Assembly (NCBI GenBank): GCA_958450325.1 | Contig: OY288239.1 | Span: forward strand, 55,757,049 to 55,821,048 | DNA from: Agrostemma githago | Taxonomy: Eukaryota; Streptophyta; Magnoliopsida; Caryophyllales; Caryophyllaceae | DNA: 64,000 bases | Direction: 5' to 3' | Shown here: positions 43,514 to 56,339 of the stretch, piece by piece | How the letters are laid out: every line of letters starts with the position of its first letter | Position numbering within the stretch: position 1 is the first letter of the stretch | The notes under the pieces: generated by a model | What the model was told of the DNA's origin: nothing | What the model saw: only the letters and a program-made list of their open reading frames with translations | Databases searched by the model: none | Position numbers and translations under genes: made by a program

Positions 43514-43537
43514 GCTTTACATCTTAAGAAGACCAAA

Positions 43538-43549
43538 GCTCTGATACCA
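43538..43549 (-). other. E4 primer binding site
   Basis: The minus strand reads TGGTATCAGAGC, 4 bp from the 5' LTR; initiator tRNA-Met type. Confidence 0.88.
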
Positions 43550-43553
43550 CTAA

Positions 43554-44323
43554 TGATGTGAGTTAGAAAGAACCTTGAACAAGTTATTTGGAGATTGATA
43601 GTAATTTGAGATAAACGAAAAACAAGCAACGAAAATCAGATTACAATAGTAGTTGTAAGGGATGATAGAACGTAACCAAGGATAGTGTGCTAAGTGAGAT
43701 AAACCTATACCTCAACAAAGCGGGTTCTAATTCAAACAATCGATTGAAATAGCGAGTATAGAGCTTGTAACACGACTAACTCTAATACTTTGTCTTGTGA
43801 ACTACAAAGACGAAAAGGAAAGCAAAGCTTAACTCATATTTGTTTGATGAAAGTTGAATGCTTTATTCATCAAGTACTTGGCTATTTATAGCCAAGCAAC
43901 ACGTCCCAAATGAGGCTCCAACCAGAATAGTCAAGCCTCATTAAGGGTTACAAACTACTAAGTGATAAAAACAAAGTAAATACATTGAACTAAAATGACT
44001 AAATTCATCCTCTAGTTATACTCCAAATCTGGTGCTTTTCTCTTGGTGTGTTTTGGCTGGTTGGAGGTGTGAATGAGTCTTATTAATGTATGAAAGCAAT
44101 AATTCCAATTGCTTGTTATTTGAACTTGGAAATCAGAATAGAGCAATGTATGTTTCAGCTCTTTTATTCGGTCCAAGTTGGTGTTCACAAGAGCTAGTTT
44201 AGCACTTGAAGAAGGCACACTACTAGACTTGAAGGAGGGACTAAGGGGCTTGAATTTGGACCATTTGGAGCTAGTGTGAGCTTATTGAAATCCTGATTTG
44301 TTGTTGCTTCCTCATTCGGATCA
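43554..44323 (-). repeat. E4 5' LTR
   Basis: 770 bp, matching the 3' LTR with about 20 visible differences. Confidence 0.92.
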
Positions 44324-44328
44324 TTGCA

Positions 44329-45804
44329 TCATTACCTCTAGGTTTGAGCGTGTTCGAGGATTTATTGTACTTTCCCAACTTCTGTACTTAGCATTATAAA
44401 TATGTTGGTGATCATTTTTGAGGATTTTGTGCCCGAACATTGTTAAATTGGTGGATCTTGTTTAGTGTTCCTTACTTGAGAAATTTGGAGTGTACCTCGA
44501 GTTCAAACTTTATGAGCTTTGGATTTAGGAACCTTATTATCAATTGCGAGTTTGGGTGTGTTTTGATGACCGTTGAAATTTTAATTAATGAGATTAGATT
44601 TTAAAACATTTGTGGATTAGTATCGTGTCGCTTGAACGATTGGATAGTCACGTAAGACATTTTTTGAGATTGTGACCGAGTAGTACCACCTAGTGCCTAA
44701 TATTGGACTTTACGTTATTTGATGAAAATTAGGAACCCGTGTTTGTGGGTGTCGTACCAGGAATCTCGGGATGATTAATTTATTCTCTAATCCTTGAGAG
44801 TTCTATTTGACTCTCAATTTCGTCTTCCCCTTCTTTGGCCAATCTCTTCGACTTCTTTTATCGGGTATGAAAACTTTTGTTTCGATTTGTCGTTGACCTT
44901 GACTCTATTTATCCGTTTACCTTTTTCCCGAACCTATTTTATGAAAAGTCGGACTAATTTAAAAATTTTGATTTTCATGAAATTTTAACTTTTGAGGCAT
45001 AATTTTAAATTTTAAAACTCCCTGTTTTGTAAAAAGTTTGATCAACTTAAACTTTTCGGTTGTCATGGAATTTAACATCTTCGAGTTATACCCCTAAGAA
45101 CTTTATACTTCGTTTTTGTTTTGTTTTTGGTTGATAACCTATATTTAGCTCTGTTTCAAAATACCTTAACAATTTATTTTAAAATATTTCGAAATTGTTT
45201 CAAATTTTTATTTTCAAGCATTTGAATTCTATGAAAACTTTCATAATTGCTAATATTTTGATTTCTATAAGATTATTAGGTACAACGATTTAAAATTTTT
45301 GAAAAACTTTGTATGTCTAAGTTTTTGATTTATTATCGGTAGAATTTAAATCTATTATTGAAAATGTTTGACGACTAGTTCGATTTTTATTTACTAACTA
45401 CAAAATTTTATTTCTCAAATTTTTGTTTGGTCTTAAATCAAAATACTGTCGAATTTCTAAATCAAAACGTTTTACTATTGCTTCGAAAATATTTGGGTAC
45501 TCTTAGCCACGAGTTCGTTTACAAATATTATTTATCGCCATTATTTTATCGAATAAATTTTAACTTACGATTTTATTAATTTAAATGATTTTAAACTTTG
45601 GGTAACTGAGCCCAACTTCTCTTTAAATAAATTTTGTCTTCAAATTGATTTCATATCATGTTTGAAGTTGTAATTTTTTTTTAAACCGAGATTGTGATGC
45701 GAGTTAAGCATTCTCGTCTTGTTCAAGTGGTAAAACTTTGTTTTCCATTCTATTTTTCTGTTTTTATAAGTTTCGAGGACGAAACTTCTTTCAGTGGGGA
45801 AGGT
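44329..45804 (+). other. INT-B segment 3 with polypurine tract
   Basis: Matches INT-A 16350-16373 plus 17974-18900 plus 20800-21327 with both solo LTRs absent. Ends AGTGGGGAAGG (45793-45803). Confidence 0.85.
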
Positions 45805-46885
45805 TGTAACACCCCTGATGTTTATAAATTAAATTATATTTAACTTTTATTCTATTTACGATAATTCGTAAATCTTAAAATTATTATAAAACAAATTTAT
45901 CATTTAATCGTTTCAAACTCCTAAAATTCAATTTGTCTCGAAAACTCTTCTTATATTTAAAACATATTACTATTTCTGTTTCTATTTATTTTATACATTT
46001 AATTTAATTCTTATCGAAAATCTATCTCGGTGATTTAAATTCTAAATTCTTTTTATTTATTTATATTTAAGCTCGAATTTCTATTTTCGGCTCAAAGTTC
46101 ATTTATTTTAAGTTTTGACAAAACTTCTATTTCCTTTCCTCGAGAAATCAATTTAATTCACTTTATTGAAGATTTAATATTTACCGGGAAATACTATTTC
46201 ATCGTCTAATTATTTATTTCTATAAACTTCATTTTTCGTCTCGAATAATTATTTATATCTCGAGAAACGTTTATTTTACTAATTTTATTAGTCGGCCCAA
46301 TTATTTTTATTAATTCGTATTTGTGGGTCAGTCAACTTATTGTCTCGGAAACCGTCTTATACTAATACCTATTCTACTAATCCGTCGTATTTAACCCACT
46401 TTGACCACATCCCACTTATTTTATTAACATTCATTCCTCTTATTTTATTGGTTCACCCCCTTTGGCCTTCCTTATTTTTCACCGCTTTAGACTCCCCCCC
46501 CCCCATTCATTTCCCCTATCAATCATGTTGTTCTCTCACTTTTATTAACGTGTACATACCTGCTCTTCATTCTTCGTTCTTCTTTTCTTCTTCTTTGTGT
46601 TGCTTCGTTTCATTTCTGTTTGGCTTGCCTCCTGTCATTCCCTATTCGTTCCTCCTTCCTCTTCGTTCATCCCCGTCACCCTTGTTCCGCTTCCTCTGTC
46701 CGCGTGCTGCTACTGGGTTGTGGTGCATTCTACTGCCCATTGATATCGTGTTATCCTTTTCAGGTTTGGTCTTGTCATTCTAAACAATTGTTTGTTCGTT
46801 GCTTTGCTCTCTGCTACTGCTATTGCTTTTTCTGCTGTTGTTTGTCTCTTTCTTTTTCTTTTTCTTCTTCTCCTACTTCTTCTCC

Positions 46886-46917
<32 letters not shown>

Positions 46918-49900
46918 CTTCTCCTTCTTCTTCTTCGTTTTGTCGTTTGTTGTTGATTCTTCTTCTTCTTCTGCTATTGCGTTTACTACTGTTGTTTGTC
47001 GTTCATCTGTTGTTGTCCGTTTCTCCTCCTTATGTTCTTTTTCTTCGTTTTTTGTTCATCATTTCTGCGTTGAGGTTATGCTCCTAGTGTCGTGCTCTTT
47101 TGTGCTGATTCGTGACTGTGTTGCTGATTTCCGTCTCCCTGTTCTGCTTCTCCTCTTTCTTCCTTCTATTTTTGTTGTTGCGGCTGTTGTTGTTGTTGTT
47201 GTTGTCATTTAATATCGATTTCATGTCAGCTTTTGTTTCTCTCGCTTTGATGCTGCTACCGTTGTTACTCTGCTGTTTGTTTTTCTGCTACTATTCCATT
47301 TCCTGTTCTTCTCATTCTTCTTAAGATTCCTCTATTCTTACCTCTTCTCTCCCCATTTCTGTTGATGTGCGCTGTTGTTGGGCTCTCGTTGTCTTTCGTG
47401 TTGTTGTTGTTCATTGATGTTGTTGCATGTCGATTGTACTACGATCTTCTTTTCTTCCTTTTTCTTCCTACTATTGCTGCTGTTGTACGCTGCACTAATG
47501 TTATGCGACTGTCTTGTTGCCAGTCCGGTTGATGTTAATGTCATCCATTTTCTGTTCGTTTTGGCTGCCGCTCACTTTGTCTCATGTTTCGGAGTTGTTT
47601 GTCACTGTTTTGATTGCTCTGATGTGTACCTATTCGTTTCTCTTATGCCGTTTTCTTGTTGTTGCTGCCAATTCCGCCTAATATTCTCCTATTCTTCTAT
47701 TCCTATATTTTTTTTCCATCAATCCTTTATTTCTGTTTCTTTCTCTCGATTTCTGTTGGAGCAAGATGGTTTGACTGACGAACAAGCGTTCAAGACGACA
47801 TTCGAGTTCGTGACTGGAGCTTGGACTATTAGAGAAACAAGTGCTTTGAGGCTATCAATTCGACTTAAGTTAACTTTAGGACGTTACTCAATTTTATATC
47901 GTATGTTTGAGTAGTAGTATGTAGTAAATATTTTAACTTCGATTTTCTAATTTTAGCTAATTATTATTTGCTAATAATATTATTTTTTTAAATTGTGTAC
48001 CTTATAAATATTTTACAACTTTCGATATCGTTTTATAAAACGTTAGTAATTTTATTATTTTTTGTCGTTATAATATTTTGTTGGTTATCATGAGACTAGT
48101 AACTAAATAATATTGATTTCATTTTTCGTCATATTTCTTAGTTTCTAATTTTTAACTTAAAATCGTATTTTAATAAAATAATCGAGATTTGAAGACTTGT
48201 TAATTAATACTCCCTCCGGTTTTTAATTTTCGCCCCATTCCTTTTTGCACAGAAATTAAGAAAATTGATAAAGTATAAATAAAGAAAGAATTGATGATGA
48301 ATTTTGGTGACTAGGCACAATGACTCATCAAACATAAAGGTATAAGTGTGTAAATAGAATGACAAATTGTGTAAATAAAGAAAAGCATAAGGACAATATG
48401 GTAATATACATAACCCAAAAAAGGAAAGTTAAGAAAGGGGGCAAAAAATAAAAACTTGCCAAATAAGGAATATGGGGCAAAAATTAAAAATCAGAGAGAG
48501 TAAATTAATTTCGTCCTACGACTTATATTAATAAATGAGAAAATAGTCGCTTTTGTTTTAAATATGTTTTTAGTCAATACTATTTTCACTAATGATCTCT
48601 TATTTATTTCCGATTGACTATTTTTAGTTAAATCCGTATTATTTATTAATAAAAGCTATTTGTTAAAAATAATTTGAAATCTTTGTAAATCTCATTACAT
48701 TTATAAAACTCGTTGACTCAATTAATTTTGATATTGTTTTTCTTAAAACATCTCTTTTCTAAAATTTATAGTTTTAACTCGATTTCCTAATTATTTACAA
48801 AATACTATATATTGACTTATTATATTTTATTTATATTTTGAATAACGAATTTAGAAATATATTAAATTTATGATAACGACGATCATAATAAAATGTTAAT
48901 TTCGTTAGAAATGCTATTTTTATACGTTTCACTTATTTTAAATCACTTACGTATTTTCTATAACAAACTTTTTATTTTAAGTAAGTTTCTAAAATGAGTA
49001 AGTTTCTATTTATAGAATGTTTCCTCTTTTAAAATATGATGATTACTTCTTTTATCTCCATATTATTTATATTGATTATAACTTTGGTATATCGATAATG
49101 GCTTTGTTTTGGAGTTATGGAATAAGGACAAGTGTGAGGTTTAGAGTAAAATTCCGGGGTCAACGTTTTTGCCATCAACTATAAGGCTGGTGTGTCTTTA
49201 TGGGGCACACTGGTTGTTGAACCAAGCATATATGGTGTTCGGGAGTGTGTGTACATTTTTACCTTAAACTCATGCCTTGCAGTGTAAGACACCGTCGGGT
49301 TGAACTGAGTATTTATGGTGCTCGGGAGGGGTGTGCATATTATCTTAAACTAGGGCCACGTATTTATAAATTGCCGTCCTATTATGGTTGAGTAGCCTTG
49401 TTAGAGATCGAGGTTTGATTTGTTTGAACTAAGTTCCTGAAGCTAGTTTCAGTATTCTCCTAGTGAAAGTCTCTCCTTCGACACTGATTCTATCCATAAC
49501 GCCATTTTTTAATATTATTATTATCACTTGATTTTGACTTGCAGGCTGGCAAGTGCTTTAAGAATCGCTGAAAACTTAATTTTATTATATCATTTTAATG
49601 TTTTCTCTTTTTAAATATTTTGATATAATAATACTATTATTTTCCATATGATATAATATGGATGGGAGAACGTCCGAGTTACTCCCCACTGATGTGGTTG
49701 TTATGTTTATAACATGACAAGTATTTGCTGCTGGGTTTTGGGTGTGAGCTAGCGAGTAGCGTGGATCCTACTCTTTCTTCATTCATGTTTATTTATGGAT
49801 TTTTGTAACCTTGTTTGGAGAATATTTATTTTAGGCCTTTGGTAAAAAGTGGCATCTGTATTGACTGACCGTTCTTTTATTAAAATATAGGACATCAGTG

Positions 49901-49966
49901 TGTTTTAATCCCAAATCTAAAGTGTTTCCGTCATTGTATTGCGTTAGAATTTCTAGGGGATTAAAG
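45805..49966 (+). repeat. LTR-C of the array
   Basis: Starts TGTAACACCCCTG. It is about 4.16 kb because of a 291-bp MITE and a small extra insertion (about 30 bp near 48575-48605). Otherwise it follows LTR-B closely, including the CTT tract. Confidence 0.88.
48210..48500 (+). mobile_element. Stowaway-type MITE in LTR-C
   Basis: 291 bp with terminal inverted repeats CTCCCTCCGGTTTTTAATTT and (reverse complement) CTCTCTCTGATTTTTAATTT, flanked by TA (48208-48209, 48501-48502). LTR-B (about 23720) shows the empty site TTAATTAATAAATTAATT. No ORF. Confidence 0.9.
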
Positions 49967-49967
49967 T

Positions 49968-49979
49968 TGGTATTAGAGC
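49968..49979 (+). other. PBS of INT-C (one mismatch)
   Basis: TGGTATTAGAGC; the C-to-T change relative to the other two copies would weaken primer pairing. Confidence 0.75.
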
Positions 49980-50307
49980 ATTGTTGCTCCCGACGCTTAC
50001 ACCTGATTCTAGGAAAAATACCAGTAAATGATTTGAATATTAAAGAAATATTAGTGAGAGATGGGTAGAAACAAAATAAGGACTTAACTGTTAGGTTTAT
50101 ATGTTCTTTTAACTCAATGACTAGCATTGAATATTTGTTTCTTTTATCGAGAAGAAGATGAATGAATAAGATGTTGATAGAATGCTGCTCCAGATCGAAA
50201 CAAGACATGCTTAGAACTCTCAACGCCTGCTGACTCGAGTGGACAACTTGCTGCTCCAAGAAAGATGTCGATGGTGACTTTTCAGCTCCGGTTCAGTTTG
50301 CTTAAGC
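49980..50307 (+). other. INT-C fragment
   Basis: Matches the first 330 bp of INT-A/B up to GTTTGCTTAAGC, where E6 is inserted. Confidence 0.82.
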
Positions 50308-50603
50308 TGTAACACCCACTAATTTTCTAAGCTTTTTATTCTTTCTGTTAGGACTCCGTCTTAACTCTGATACTTTTCGGCCTCATATTTCATCATTTTA
50401 CTAAGCTCTATTTTCATTTTTTGAGTTTAATGATATTTATTTCTATATTTTTTTCAAGATTTTAATTCTTTCAAATCTATTTATTTGATTTTCTTCGTAA
50501 ACTAATTTTATTTTCGCGAGAAATTTTATTCCTCTTCGAATTGACGTTTTAAGCTCGGTTTAAGTTATTTATCTTCCTAAAAATGTTTAAATACATTTAT
50601 ATA

Positions 50604-50862
50604 CTCCCTCCATTCAACTCCACTTATCACTATTCATTTTGGCACATTTGCCGAGGCGCGTTTTACATTAGCGATATCTTTCATTTTACATTAGCAAAAA
50701 TTATAAAAATTTGATATTCATATTGTAGTCATAAAGACGAATCAAACAAAATCCCACATGACTATATTCTCACTTATAGATTGTCGAGAATATCAAAAAT
50801 TCCTCTCAAGCGTGAATAGTGTCAAAAAAAGAAATGTGAAGAGTGGAGTTGAATGGAGGGAG
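50604..50862 (+). mobile_element. Stowaway-type MITE in E6
   Basis: 259 bp, with 22-bp perfect terminal inverted repeats starting CTCCCTCCATTCAACTCCAC, and TA duplications at 50602-50603 and 50863-50864. No ORF. Confidence 0.92.
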
Positions 50863-51639
50863 TAATATTTTCAACTAAGAAATATTTTCATTTACGAAAA
50901 TTTAGCCATTTATGATTTTAATACGAAATTTCGCGAATAATTATTTTCTTACGCACGCGAGGTTTACTCGAATTACTTTGAAATGCCTTAACTATTTTAC
51001 GATTATACTTTTTATCAACTTATAAATTATTTGAGACCATTCTCTCACATTTTGGACCGACAAAGCTTCTTGTCACAATTTTACTATGTATTATTTATAC
51101 GTTTCATTTTGTCACGTTAAACCGTAAACGTAAGATTATTTTCTTTTCATTTATTTGATGCTTAATCACCAAACTCTTCATAATTCTCCCTCACTTATGT
51201 TGGCCAGCCACCTTAGGCTATATTCACCTAGTTTTCATCAAATTTTTATTGCTTTCATTCATTCACAAACCATCCATTTCCCTTACATCTTTATTTCATT
51301 TTAACATAAGAAAAAAAATCTTCTTCTCCTCCATTCTGGTCATGGCACTCCTACATCCTCGTAGCTTGATTCTTGCTTAATCCGAGTCTCGATCGCATCA
51401 TTTTTATCGTCAAAACAATCATCTTTCCGATCTCTTCGTTAAGGTAATAATCGATGTTGTTTTTTTTCGTTATTTACCTTGATTTTATTAGTTTTCTCAT
51501 GGTATTTTTCTGCCATGATTTTCGTGTTTGGTAGGATTGGTGGACGATCCCGAGGCCGACGTATATATTATCAATTCAGACTTGGATTAGAGGTAACGTC
51601 GATGTTACTCGGTATTTCATGATTTTAATTGTGTATTTG

Positions 51640-51644
51640 CATGT
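51640..51644 (+). repeat. Left TSD of E2 (CATGT)
   Basis: Identical to 61868-61872. Confidence 0.93.
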
Positions 51645-53432
51645 TGTGGACATGACGTAGGTCCACCCCGACGCGGCCACGCGCGGGTTTGGGTAGGCGA
51701 ATGAATCTCGTGGTGAGATTGTTCTCGGGTTCGAAATTTAAGTCAAAATGGAGTCACCACCGAATTTTGTGGTTATTCGGAACCATACGAGCCCACTCTA
51801 TGTCGTCATGGGCTATACACAAAGTAAGCCCACTTCGATTTCAGAGTTCATGGGGCTCGTCCCTTTGCATTATTATACCGATACCGTTTACACCGGCTTT
51901 CGTATATAAAATGACTCTCGTGCGCCAATGGTTTTGGGCATCCGGAAACCAAGGTTCTGAGTAAGGGGTGAGGGTACGTGTTGGGAAGCCCACTAAGGAC
52001 ACCCAACCCCGCCCGCACATGGCGGCCTCTACTAAGACATCGTTCGTGTTCGTGTGCGCGCGCTAGTAAAACGATTAAATGATATGCAAACAGCGTTTTC
52101 GGGCTAAGCATGCGAGTTGTTGATTAACTACGTCATTTAACGCATCTTGATTCACGTCAAAGTGATTTAGCATGTGATGTTCATTTAAATAAATAAATGG
52201 CAAACATCAAATAATAGAAAACTCGTAAATAAATTACAAATTACACGGGCGGAATACAACCCGGAATTCACAATACAACGAGCAATAAAATAGAATAATT
52301 GAATTATAAGCAGCAAATGCTAACTAGAAACGGACCCGTATATAATAAATATAAACTAGACCGTAAGTTGTGCGAATGGACGAACTTCGATTAATTACGC
52401 ATTATATTGCGTATTAAGCGAAGGACGGAGATATGGAACCTAAGCGTGATGCTAGCCCGATCCCGAATCCCGATGCCTTGTCCCGACTTATCACATCGAG
52501 GAATAGAGTCTAAATTAATTATGTGTCGGGTACGACTAAAGAGTCGTCGACACAAGATTAATAGTGCAAGACCGTCGATCAAAGTCGTTTTAAGTGATAT
52601 GATATGCATGAGTTTTGAAAAATAGGATCACGTGATTGACTTTACACGTGTCGACTAAAAGTCGTAAAAAAAAAGACGAGCCTCAAAATATGGAAATATG
52701 TCGCGAAAGTCGCCTATTGATGTAAGAATTGAAGAGGATAGAAAGGCGAGAAAACGAGAAAGAGGACTCGGCCGAACAGGCCTCCCCGCGAGTCGCCTAA
52801 CCGGCGCGCGACTCGCATGGGGGTCTGGCCGTCTGTCCTTTATTTGTTTGAATTCGATAATTGACCGAGTTAAATAAAAATATTGCATTATTTAAATTCA
52901 ACTCGGTTCTCGATGTCATAAACGTGTATTATGCGATTATGAGACCGTTATCGGGATTTTATGAAATATGCTATTATGTGATTGAAAATCTTGATTAGTG
53001 ACGAAATTATAGTCCTCCGCGTCACGACATCGATACTAATCCTAAAGGATTATGTGATGTCGGTTTTCGCCTCAACGGATCTCGTACTAATCTTAGGAAT
53101 GGAGTCTTACGCGTTCAACTATGAGCAATCACGATCGCGTTATGCCCTTGAGTACATTGGGCGGCGCTCTTCGAAAGGGTGCCACCTCCGTCGTGACTCG
53201 TAAAGGGATTAAACGGACTTTGGATGATTGTCGTAGTCAAACGTGTTAAGATCCGAATTTTAATATTATATAAATCTATATATATACACGGTATTAATAT
53301 GTTAATGACGATAATTAAATGTTAGAGGTTAGATACAATAAATAATAAAAAAAGTTAGATTGCGATAAATGAAATGTTAGTAGCAAAATTAAAATAATGT
53401 TAGTAACTGAATTAAAATGTTAGTGTTAGTAT

Positions 53433-53473
<41 letters not shown>

Positions 53474-54234
53474 ATATACACAATCAAAAAGAAAAGAGAA
53501 AGGAGAAAGAGATGTCGGGATTTGAATTACACCCTCAACCTACATGCTTAAACGATCTCGGAAACAGACTCGTAGTGGCGGCGTGAGCGCGGGAGTGTCG
53601 AGATATGTAGGGTGAGTTATGGTGTGTGTCTTTGACGAGTTTTGATCTCGGGATTTTGAATATGTATGTGTGTGTATGTGTATGTGTATGAGTGCCTAGA
53701 ACTCAAAATGATGAAGGTTTAAGATGTGTAAGGTGGAATGAGGTTTGAAAGGGTTGGAAAAACCTTGTTTTGAAGGTGATAAAAGGTTGAAAAAGTTGTG
53801 TAATGTGTTGGGGTGATGGAGTGTATTTATAGAGTGAGTGAGTTGGGTGAGTTGAGTTAATTTAGGAAGGGTTGACTTTTGATTTGATTTGGTTTTTGAA
53901 TTTTGATTTGGGCGCCAGTTTCTAGAAGGTGAACTCGGCTGATTTTGTGAGACGGTTTCGTGTTTGACCGGGTTTTGACCCGGTCGCTAAAAGACGGGAT
54001 TTATTTCTGGTGACGGTTTTGACCCAAATTAGTCTTATTTTATTGGAAACGGCCCACTGGGCCTGAATTTGAGGTCGGTTTTGAGAGATTTGCACTCCGC
54101 TAAATGCCCACGTCGGATACTATTGATTCCGAGTCCGTATTCGAGCGTATTAAGTCACGTTTACGTCCGATCATCATCGGGTGTTTTGTCGGGAACTGCT
54201 ATAGACATTAGCAGGCAAAATGCGGGTGTCTACA
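51645..54234 (-). repeat. E2 3' LTR
   Basis: 2590 bp, TGTGGACATG...GGTGTCTACA. It contains TCGGCCGA (52768-52775), GCGAGTCGC (52788-52796) and GCGACTCGC (52808-52816), short palindromic words with centres 20-20.5 bp apart, and a TAA microsatellite of about 39 bp at 53434-53472. A TATA-like ATTTATAGA lies near 53826. Confidence 0.93.
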
Positions 54235-54247
54235 GAGCCCCCACTCT
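54235..54247 (-). other. Polypurine tract of E2
   Basis: The minus strand reads AGAGTGGGGGCTC, identical to E1. Confidence 0.75.
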
Positions 54248-55440
54248 GACTGAGGCTTGGACAAGGCGAAAGTCAGAGTAGCTACCAGGCCAATCGAGGA
54301 TTACGACCTGGCAGCCTTCCGGTCGGGTCGTTTATAGTCCATTAGACTCGCGTGAAGGGCTCGCCAGCCATAAGCAGAGGGTCATACCTGTCCTGATAAT
54401 GATAGCTCCGTGGGAAGTCGAACTTGCCTTTGAAGTCATAGGTGTACCCGTATGCCGACACATCACATTTTGGATGTAGCATTCCAGGAGAAACACTGAC
54501 TCATGCTGGGGAGTAAAGTAGCTGCGCAGAGACTTGCTTCTGAAGTCTTGGGTGTACCCGTACGCTGACACATGACAACTTGCATGTAGCATTCCAGGAG
54601 AAACACCGCCTTTGATGTTCCGTTGGGAAGTACGAGCTGGTACCTGAAATGTTAGATACATAGGCAGAAAATGGCAGGCATAGCAGATAGCAAGATAGCA
54701 CATAGGAAATGCAGTTAGCATCTATAGACTAGCTTGCGCTGGGAAAATGATTTTTGCTTAGTTTTGAAATCGAAATCCTGAAAGCAACTCACGTGCTAGG
54801 AGATAGGTTTTCAAAATTGAAAGGGGTAGAAAAGAAATTTGTTGTTTAAATAGACCGAAATTTGACCTTGTCGAAAAGGATTTTATCAAATGGCTAAGTT
54901 TTGCAAGTTTCAAAGCGAGAATTTTGAAGAGAGACATACCGACAGACTCGACTCTGGACGTGACAGGATGACGAGTTGACAGACACGACTTGGACTCTCG
55001 AGGGGTTGGACCGCGACTCGGTAGAGGGGTGGGCCACCTAAGATGACAAGACTCTTAAGCTGCGCTATTCCATAGCCTAGGCGAGTGACAACACGGTCGA
55101 GCATCGAAATGGGATAGATATGCTATAGGGTGGCTGCAGTAGTCTGTAACGAGACTGTAACGACGGGACTTAGTAGTAGCAATGTTATAGTCTAGTGCTT
55201 TTTTGAATCTTTGGTTTTGGGGTATAGTCCCAAAATGGGTGTTGCTTCGAGTCCCTGACGGATTCTCGTCTTCGACTGAGCCGAGTACTAGGACACTCTA
55301 TAGAAAGGAGGCTAGTTTTTGAAAATCATTTGGATTATGTGAGTGGATGAGAGTCTTCTGCCTAAGAGAAGCCCCCAGGACGACAAAGCTAGCTGTTGAG
55401 AACATGACAGTGTCGTGATAGGAATGATGGTGCTTTTTTA
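54248..55440. other. E2 non-coding 3' region with a 110-bp tandem pair
   Basis: The first 150 bp match E1 1549-1690. A two-copy repeat follows (TGAAGTC...GTGTACCCGTA; copies start 54431 and 54541; each includes GATGTAGCATTCCAGGAGAA or a near match). The rest is unrecognised. Confidence 0.65.
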
Positions 55441-55454
55441 TATTTGTGTCAATG

Positions 55455-55528
55455 TGGGTGGTTGTGCCCTTGTTTGAAGGGCTGCCTACGTATTCACGTG
55501 TAGTGAAATCAAACCATGCCGTAGTTCA
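55455..55528 (+). other. Conserved non-coding block shared with E1
   Basis: GGCTGCCTACGTATTCACG at 55480-55498, then AATCAAACCATGCCGTAGTT, parallels E1 4205-4273. Confidence 0.65.
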
Positions 55529-56339
55529 GTGGATTGGAAGATATATTATGGTGCCTAGTTTATTAGGGCTTTGTGTGTAACTAGTCATATCGATGGTGTA
55601 GGCTAGGTGAATTCCCAATGATGTCTTGATCAAAGGGCTAGAACAGTTAGGATGTTGATCCTGTGACTGTGAGCGTTCTCCGGGGTAGCCCCCAGAGGTG
55701 GTGTGAACTATTTGGGCATGTTTTATGCCGACTGCAGGTTGAGTTCCCGTGTTTGGGGTTGGTAACTGGTTTGGATGTTTTTGGAAATGTGGAGCTAGGT
55801 CGCAAGTGGCTTTGATGTTTTGAAATCTGGAGCTCGATTTTGTGGAGCTAAGGCTTCGAGGGTAAGGTATTGCAATGTGGTAGGAAAGGGGGAAGTCGAG
55901 TAAAAATGACTCGGACTTCGATCAGGGTAGGTTTGATAATGCGGGATCTGATTTCCATATCTGGCCCTAATGGTTAGGGTGTATCCTATGGAGCTAGAAT
56001 CCTCAAAATTCCGGGCTGTCTCTTAGCCTAGGTCTCGAGAAGGTCTTGAGGGTTGCAATGTGGGAAGGCTAAGTGTGGTGTTAGCTGACCAGCTTGCTTG
56101 TCTCTTCCCTATTGGACGGTATAGGCATTGATAATTTTTGAATTGACCGTATCCCGGTCAAGGGATTTTTACTTGAGTTGAACGTTGACCACGGTCATGG
56201 GTATTTGAATTTTTTTGTTTTTGTTTTTTTTTGGGATGACCTCTTAGCCCCGGTCGTGGGATCCTTCACTTGAGTTGACTGTGTCCCGGTCAAGGGATTG
56301 ATCGTATTTGGTCGAGGGATGTTGAGAGTTCTTTTTTGG
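55529..56339. other. E2 internal non-coding
   Basis: Unrecognised. A CCCCGGTCAAGGGATT-like phrase recurs in degenerate form between about 56150 and 56310. Confidence 0.4.

Larger units (their letters stand above)
38529..44323 (-). mobile_element. E4: Ty3/gypsy chromovirus-type element (possibly CRM-like)
   Basis: A 5795-bp element with LTRs at 43554-44323 (5') and 38529-39297 (3'), 770/769 bp, TGATGTGAG...CGGATCA. The TSD is TTGCG (38524-38528) / TTGCA (44324-44328), one mismatch; the empty site in INT-A reads GTGTTTGCATCATT. Gag-pol is a single gene in the order gag, protease, RT, RNase H, integrase, with several breaks. The integrase reading frame runs 124 bp into the 3' LTR, a feature I associate with CRM chromoviruses; no chromodomain is evident. 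Clade assignment is tentative. Confidence 0.92.
14494..50307 (+). mobile_element. Tandem array of a non-autonomous large-LTR element (LARD-like, Tekay/Del-type ends)
   Basis: After removing later insertions the order is LTR-A (end only), INT-A, LTR-B, INT-B, LTR-C, INT-C (start only). Each LTR is followed by a TGGTATCAGAGC-type PBS. LTR-B and LTR-C are each preceded by TTTCGAGGACGAAAC...AGTGGGGAAGG, the PPT context of Tekay/Del chromoviruses. INT-A and INT-B each sum to about 2.93 kb with no gag or pol. An LTR-INT-LTR-INT-LTR chain is most simply explained by unequal recombination between element copies. Confidence 0.82.
50308..51644 (+). repeat. E6: LTR of a related large-LTR family, part 1
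   Basis: Begins TGTAACACCCACTAATTTTC at the point where INT-C is interrupted (possible left TSD TAAGC 50303-50307). It contains a MITE and is split by E2. No coding. Confidence 0.68.

Noticed and set aside
52391..52625. Pairs of 72-codon ORFs on both strands, identical at 59990-60224.
   Set aside because: They are inside the two E2 LTRs and identical only because the LTRs are young.
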